Of a DNA stretch of 64,000 bases, positions 59,101 through 64,000 are shown in pieces. The translations under genes and the position numbers were made by a program. Below the pieces are notes generated by a model. It made no database searches, was not told the origin of the DNA, and worked only from the letters and a program-made list of their open reading frames with translations. Position 1 is the first letter of the stretch. Each line of letters begins with the position of its first letter. Source of the DNA: Membranipora membranacea (taxonomy: Eukaryota > Bryozoa > Gymnolaemata > Cheilostomatida > Membraniporidae); the NCBI GenBank assembly GCA_914767715.1, contig OU612066.1:38970283-39034282 (forward strand). Direction: 5' to 3'.

Positions 59101-61672
59101 ACCAACAAGAGCTAAAACACTGAGCTGAGCTCAGTACTTGTTATCTGTGTCAGGCCTACCAGGATGTATTCAAGTAAAGTAATGTTCTATTTATAATTCT
59201 TTATCCCTAAAAGGGTGTGATATGTGATTTACTTTTGCAAGTCAAGTATCAAAAATTTCGAAAACTTTCTGCTATGATTTGATGGTAAAATTAGAATAAC
59301 ACAAAATAATCTCAATCTACGCCACTAAGAATCCGGGAAGTAATCACATAATGGGGAGTGTGGGGGCGTGAGAGAGGAAGGGGGGTCAAAATATCCTATA
59401 ATTCCTCATTGGTACTTCCTTGTGCTAATAATGAATATAATAGTCATCTGTGTTTGATTGGTGTACCCATTACTCTGAATCACGGAGGCATTGAGTTGGA
59501 TTGAGTTGAGCATGGCTGTTTAATGTGTGCCTTAGGCACTTCCTTTTTAAATCAGGATTGTAGTATACATTTTGCTATCACGCTTACTCATGCTTATACC
59601 CATTTTTCAGCTAAGGCCTCACATTGACATTAACATTTGTGTCTGTTATGAAATTGATGCCGTAATAGATTATTTAAATGTGAGAATCTCTTAAGCTGCA
59701 GTGATTCTAAGAGATGCTGCTGAAATTAATCATCTACAAATGTGGTTTTGGTGTTTTGCAGGAATGGTGAAAATTATCATTATCTAGATCTAAAGATATA
59801 GACACAGTTTCAAGACAAGCATTGTATGGAACAGCAAAGCATTGAATCATTTTTGGGGCTTTCCTCCCTATCCAACAAATTTACGGCCACCTATGATTGT
59901 GTACCCATTGTTACCCTGCATTCGTATTCCGAGTTCATTTTAATTTCTTCCCTTTAAAATTTGGTAGTGCTCAAGACCTTGATTTTGTGCTCTACTTAAA
60001 CTATACATTACAATTAGCTTTTGATGACCACTTTCTGGCAGGGGGGTATCGTCAATGAGAGCTGGTTGGGCCGAGCCCTACCAATTTTGGCATATATACA
60101 ACAGTAGTGACTATAGAGATCAACTCAGCTGGTGCAAAGCCCTACCAATATATTTGTTCAAGGATACCCCCCTGCTTTCTGGTGCCCGTTTATGATAATA
60201 TCCATCAGGAGATTTTATGATGTTTCGACAGGTCAGGGACAGGAGCAGGTAATACCTCAATGATGGCTGCATCCTGTATATAAAATGTAATGAAGGATTA
60301 TTAATTCTCCGCAAAGCCGTAGTTAACCAAACAGAAAACTTTCCCTTTTTTTCTCAATAGGGAAGATATTACAAAACAACTTCATCTACGCTTGTGACAT
60401 TTTAAACCTAATATCTAAATATGGTGCGCTGTAATTTCCTCATCACTTGTATAGGTCTGATTCACCAAGATGAACAACTACCCACTTTACATGTGATAAG
60501 GTCACTCGACCAGAAACACATGTTCATCTGTGCAGCATATCTGACAAAATAACAATGGGTCCAGGCAAACTTTGCTTTCATTAATAAAAGCACAGCAAAA
60601 ACATATTATCCTATTTTTTGTTATGATGGTCTCACAGAAAACGATATGGTTTTTCAATTTATGAAAGTATCTGAAGCGACCTAACAGAAGAGGTCACATT
60701 ATATGTGTTTAGTACTCTGACAAGTGTTATAACAAGCTACTTCTCCACCATTTTATGATTTCCTCGTGGCTTGCAGGGTCTTTTTGTGGTATTTGTGTAC
60801 TTTTCATCCTTGCACCACAAGTGATTCATTACCATGGCTACATAACAAGGCACCAGCATAGACAGCTATCACAGGGAAGGGTATATCCCCCCCATTACAC
60901 TACACTAGAGCTGCACCATCATAACCAAATCTATGTTAACTCGCTGAATATGGAGAGAAGAGGAGGGGGGAGGGGTCAACCATTCAGCAAAATATCTTCA
61001 TATGCCGCAATGTCGTATGATAGTTTTATGTTTTAGACTCCCGACTACTAATACCATGATTGTCAGAATATTTCGTCCAAAGAGTTTGGTCCATTGACAT
61101 TGTGAAGCTGCAAGTGTTGCATATTCTACATGACCATCGGCATCATTATAATAAGTTAGGACTGACAGTGGCCTCAGCTGAACCTTAGTAACTCTATCAG
61201 CTGCCACAACTCAGAGAGAATAAAGGTTTGCATGGCGCATCATAGTCAGTATATAAAACTCAGCTGACCTACACAGTTTTTGTTTGTACATGATGACTGG
61301 ATTGATGTTCGCTGACAACATTGCTGCCGCCAGTGTTTTTAGATTAGCCTAATCTCAAAGGCCCCGATGTTGTTGTTTTGTTCAACCTAGTTTATACCTT
61401 AAATCGAATAACTGCGCAGCTCTATCTAATACAATCTTTAATAACGTTTACTGTTCATTGAATAGCTGCATGGATTTTATTGATTGACCATTGTATCAGC
61501 CTATAATCATAATGTTTTTATAAACGGGTAATAAGAGGCTTCTGCACTCAGTAAAATAGTTAGTACAAAACAACATCCAGGTTATAACACTATAACATCA
61601 TTGCTTCATTGGCTTCAAAGTTGATAATCATAGTCACAGCATCTTGTAAAACACAATCATCCATCTCCTCCT
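56152..61672. other. Gene-poor region, no gene recognised
   Basis: Contains the dispersed repeat at 56900-57110, a related pair of segments at about 58150-58500 and 59060-59420, and a GTAACGGT inverted pair at 58620-58670. The longest open frame (57079-57393, plus) has no recognised domain and low-complexity Asn/Lys content. I see no exon I would defend. Confidence 0.45.
56900..57110 (-). repeat. Dispersed repeat related to 43.7-43.9 kb
   Basis: A minus-strand frame reads LHLKIMQAERFLNNLN. The related site at 43.8 kb reads LHIGSKIVQAERYFNSS, and both share a plus-strand CCTCTCTGCTTGCA word. The element class is unknown. Confidence 0.4.
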
Positions 61673-61686
61673 TATATATATATAAG
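61673..61686 (+). promoter_or_regulatory. TATA box of the annexin gene
   Basis: TATATATATAAG about 105 bp before the ATG at 61789, consistent with a start near 61710 and a leader of about 75 bases. Confidence 0.55.
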
Positions 61687-61788
61687 GCTGATCAGACAGC
61701 GTGCTGATTATCACATGCTGACAGTTAGACTAACTGAACACTCAACAGAACGACTTACTCTTCTACTATCAACAGAAAAGGTCAAATA

Positions 61789-62683
61789 ATGGCGGTTAGT
61801 ATTTCTGTGCAGTGTTTAGTGATATTAGGACATCAAGACTTAATTACTTTGTGTTATTACTCTACTACAATGTACAGTAGTCAGCCTACGTCCCACCTTT
61901 TAGGGTCTGCTTAGTTCTTACATCGATCAATGCATGATGCAAAGCATGCTGCCACCACTCCAATGCCTCAGCAGCAGCCATCGGGGCAGTTTTGATCAAT
62001 CCATATAGTCAGTCATTCTGCCTGGTATAGTCAGTCATTCTGCCCGGTATAGTAAACCTTCTACAATGGCAGGAGACCTTACCACGCTTGTAGAAATGGT
62101 TATGGAAAGGGGAATGGTAAATTATTAGCTTTCAAATAATAGATTAGTTTCCAAAGTTTGTTGATCTCAGTGCTTCATGAGTATTGTTGCATAAATACAT
62201 ACCTGTTCTGATCGAACTGGTCTGCAACATTGTGGTACCCTAGATCAAGTTAAATCCAATTGCCTGCATTCCAGTTGCTCCCTTCCACTGGTCATGCCGC
62301 GGCGGGGCGTCTCAGAATGCAGGCAACTGGACCAAACTTGGTCTAGTGGTACCCATAGAGTTATCCCCCTCTATGGTGGTAACCTGAAGGAACATGGTGG
62401 AAGGCGTTTATGGTTGAAGAACTGTTCTGTCAGTACCTAACAGAGAGGCGGTGGGGCAGGCAGTGTATGTTATACTAACATATGGTCTTACACCTGACTG
62501 TTTTAGTGTGAAGGAACGCTGAAACCCAACCCTAGCTTCAATGCAGAGGCTGATGCCGACCAGCTGAGAAAGGCCATGAAAGGAATCGGTACAAACGAAG
62601 ACGCCATTACAAGAGTACTCGGTAATAGGACTGCAGCTGAGAGGCTAGAGATAGTAGCTCTATTTAAGACCATGTATGGCAAG
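61789..62683 (+). CDS. Annexin, first two coding exons (3' partial)
   Basis: Exon 61789-61794 encodes only Met-Ala before a GTTAGT donor. Exon 62507-62683 (acceptor TTTTAG, donor GTGAGA) joins in phase 0. The product starts MACEGTLKPNPSFNAEADAD and continues through KAMKGIGTNEDAI, the type-2 calcium-binding loop (GxGT) of annexin repeat 1, to FKTMYGK. Annexins bind acidic phospholipids in a calcium-dependent way at the cytoplasmic face of membranes. The Lys-Pro-x-Pro-x-Phe lead is seen in several invertebrate annexins. The rest of repeat 1 and repeats 2-4 must lie beyond 64000. The two-codon first exon is inferred from position and phase; an additional small exon cannot be ruled out. Confidence 0.85.
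62234..62353. repeat. 120-bp foldback element in annexin intron 1
   Basis: Imperfect inverted arms 62234-62271 and 62315-62353 share GGTACC ends and GAATGCAGGCAA inner ends. About 80 percent of positions pair by eye. The centre is GC-rich (CATGCCGCGGCGGGG). It resembles a MITE. Confidence 0.7.
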
Positions 62684-63064
62684 GTGAGATGATTCAGATT
62701 TAATATTTATATGAGAATTAACATTAAACATCGAGATCTAAGACATTCAGATTTAGGTTCAAGGGCTCCATTCTCTCAACAGTACTAGTTCAATCCCCAG
62801 CCAGAAGGGGGGGGGGTAAGTGGTTGTAGGAAGTGGAGAGCCAATACTATGCATAACAGCCGGCCAGGTATGAGGAAACGTAAGCAGACTACAACTATCT
62901 GATATATATAATCTTTATTACTGAACCAATGATCATCTTCTAAAAATTAGAGGCGACCTTTAGAGGTTTCATCACAATATAAGTAAGGAAGGCAACCTGG
63001 GCATGAAAATTAAAACAGAAAAAAGTTAATTCTTAGACTTTATAATTTACACATCCGGCATTGC

Positions 63065-63455
63065 TGTAACACATGAGTAAAGTGTTGCCTCTCAATTCAG
63101 TTCGTGAGCTGGTGTTGAGGCGCGTGTATGTGTATGTCTACTAGGTCTGCGAGCACTCGGTTGAGGTAGTAAATGATGCAGGCAGTGCCCAGGTGTCTTG
63201 ATCTTGTCGATGTGTTGATGGCACATAGAGTCAATATATTCGTCTAGTGGTATGATGTTTAGCATGGCTGTCCTTTCACTATACTCGTCACAGCCTGGGG
63301 CTATAATTTTCAGTGCGAGTTTTTCCAGCTGGATTACTCGTTTCTTCTGTTGGTCGGTCATCATGCAGAACCAGGCTACGCTTCCATATGTCATACGAGG
63401 CCGTATACATGTAAGGTAGAACCTCCTGAGTAACCGCTGATTATATAATACTTGC
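63065..63455 (-). mobile_element. C-terminal fragment of an L2/CR1-like LINE reverse transcriptase
   Basis: A minus-strand frame reads RRFYLTCIRPRMTYGSVAWF, then a basic helix QKKRVIQLEKLALKII and a tail ending before a stop near 63092. This is the thumb/C-terminal region of non-LTR reverse transcriptases. No palm motif is present. It lies antisense in annexin intron 2. Confidence 0.7.
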
Positions 63456-64000
63456 TCAGTGTGCCTGCTGCTGCACTAATTACAAACCTTATAGACCTAT
63501 TTGAAATATTCACTGGTAACTGATTGTTATGTAACAATTTCTAATGTAGTGAGTAGTGATTCCTTGCACCTCATCAATTTTGTTTTCAAGGGAAGTAAAT
63601 AAATATATACCATGCATTGCAACCAAGTACAATGTAGGATAAAATGCCAACAATGTTCTAGAGCGCCGGACACAACTTATCATGATCCTCACTGCCTAAG
63701 GTGGTGCTCCCTGCCTGACAGCCTCTCAGTGTTATCAGAAGCTTTCTCACACACATCCCCATATCAAGCATCCCAAACAGTATCGAGGTCAGGTGCTGGC
63801 CAGTTCACATGCACACAAGCTGTGGTTAGTGGTCCTTCATTTGCTCACTGACAATACCTATGATTTCAAACAATAAATAAACTTTGAGAATACAAGTCTG
63901 TGACTTAATAATTGGTACCTTTCAGCGGTCAGTTCAGAACTTCACCGTCACGATAGGGTCACGCAGTCAGACTGTTTTCTTATTGATCTAGCCCTATAAT
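63456..64000. other. Annexin intron 2, nothing further recognised
   Basis: No annexin exon appears before the window ends. Confidence 0.4.

Overview
This is nuclear DNA from an animal, most likely an invertebrate. The genes are split by many short GT-AG introns (about 200-1400 bp), the DNA is AT-rich, and the proteins are animal ones: MROH1, ribosomal protein L12, annexin and fibronectin type II (FN2) domains. L2/CR1-like LINE fragments, tRNA-derived SINE-like copies, a hAT-type element and many minisatellites fit this. I cannot place it in a phylum from sequence alone. All gene models below were joined by hand from splice consensus, reading phase and family similarity. No transcript was available.

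Layout. 1.2-23.6 kb, plus strand: almost all of MROH1, a giant HEAT-repeat protein, in 36 recognisable exons (about 1,616 codons); only the N-terminal ~60 residues lie outside or were not found. Its introns are full of tandem repeats, and several arrays include a splice junction of the gene, the most striking being a seven-copy 115-bp duplication that carries most of one exon plus its 5' splice site. An L2-like LINE fragment sits in the first visible intron. One intron (16.7-17.5 kb) holds an antisense gene for a tiny secreted peptide with two phase-compatible alternative last exons. Just after MROH1 (24.1-24.6 kb) is a frameshifted fragment resembling the N-terminal regulatory region of a diaphanous-type formin.

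25.0-31.2 kb, minus strand: two genes for small secreted FN2-domain proteins (genes A and B here). 31.2-37.3 kb: no gene recognised, but several foldback sequences and a 166-bp satellite. 37.9-39.2 kb, plus strand: complete RPL12 in three exons. 39.5-40.4 kb: a hAT-type non-autonomous element with an 8-bp target duplication. 44.1-45.7 kb, minus: FN2 gene C, which carries a five-copy acidic repeat before its FN2 domains. 47.0-56.1 kb: a tandem segmental duplication, each unit carrying one complete four-FN2 gene (D and E) on the minus strand. 56.2-61.6 kb: no gene recognised. 61.8 kb to the window end, plus: first two coding exons of an annexin, with further exons beyond the window.

The five FN2 genes share one plan: a 13-14 residue start of a signal peptide on a tiny first exon, a phase-1 first intron, and then mostly one FN2 module per exon joined by phase-2 introns. 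They look like a local expansion of secreted carbohydrate- or matrix-binding proteins; their ligand cannot be read from the sequence. RPL12 and annexin are housekeeping-type neighbours with no evident functional link to them.
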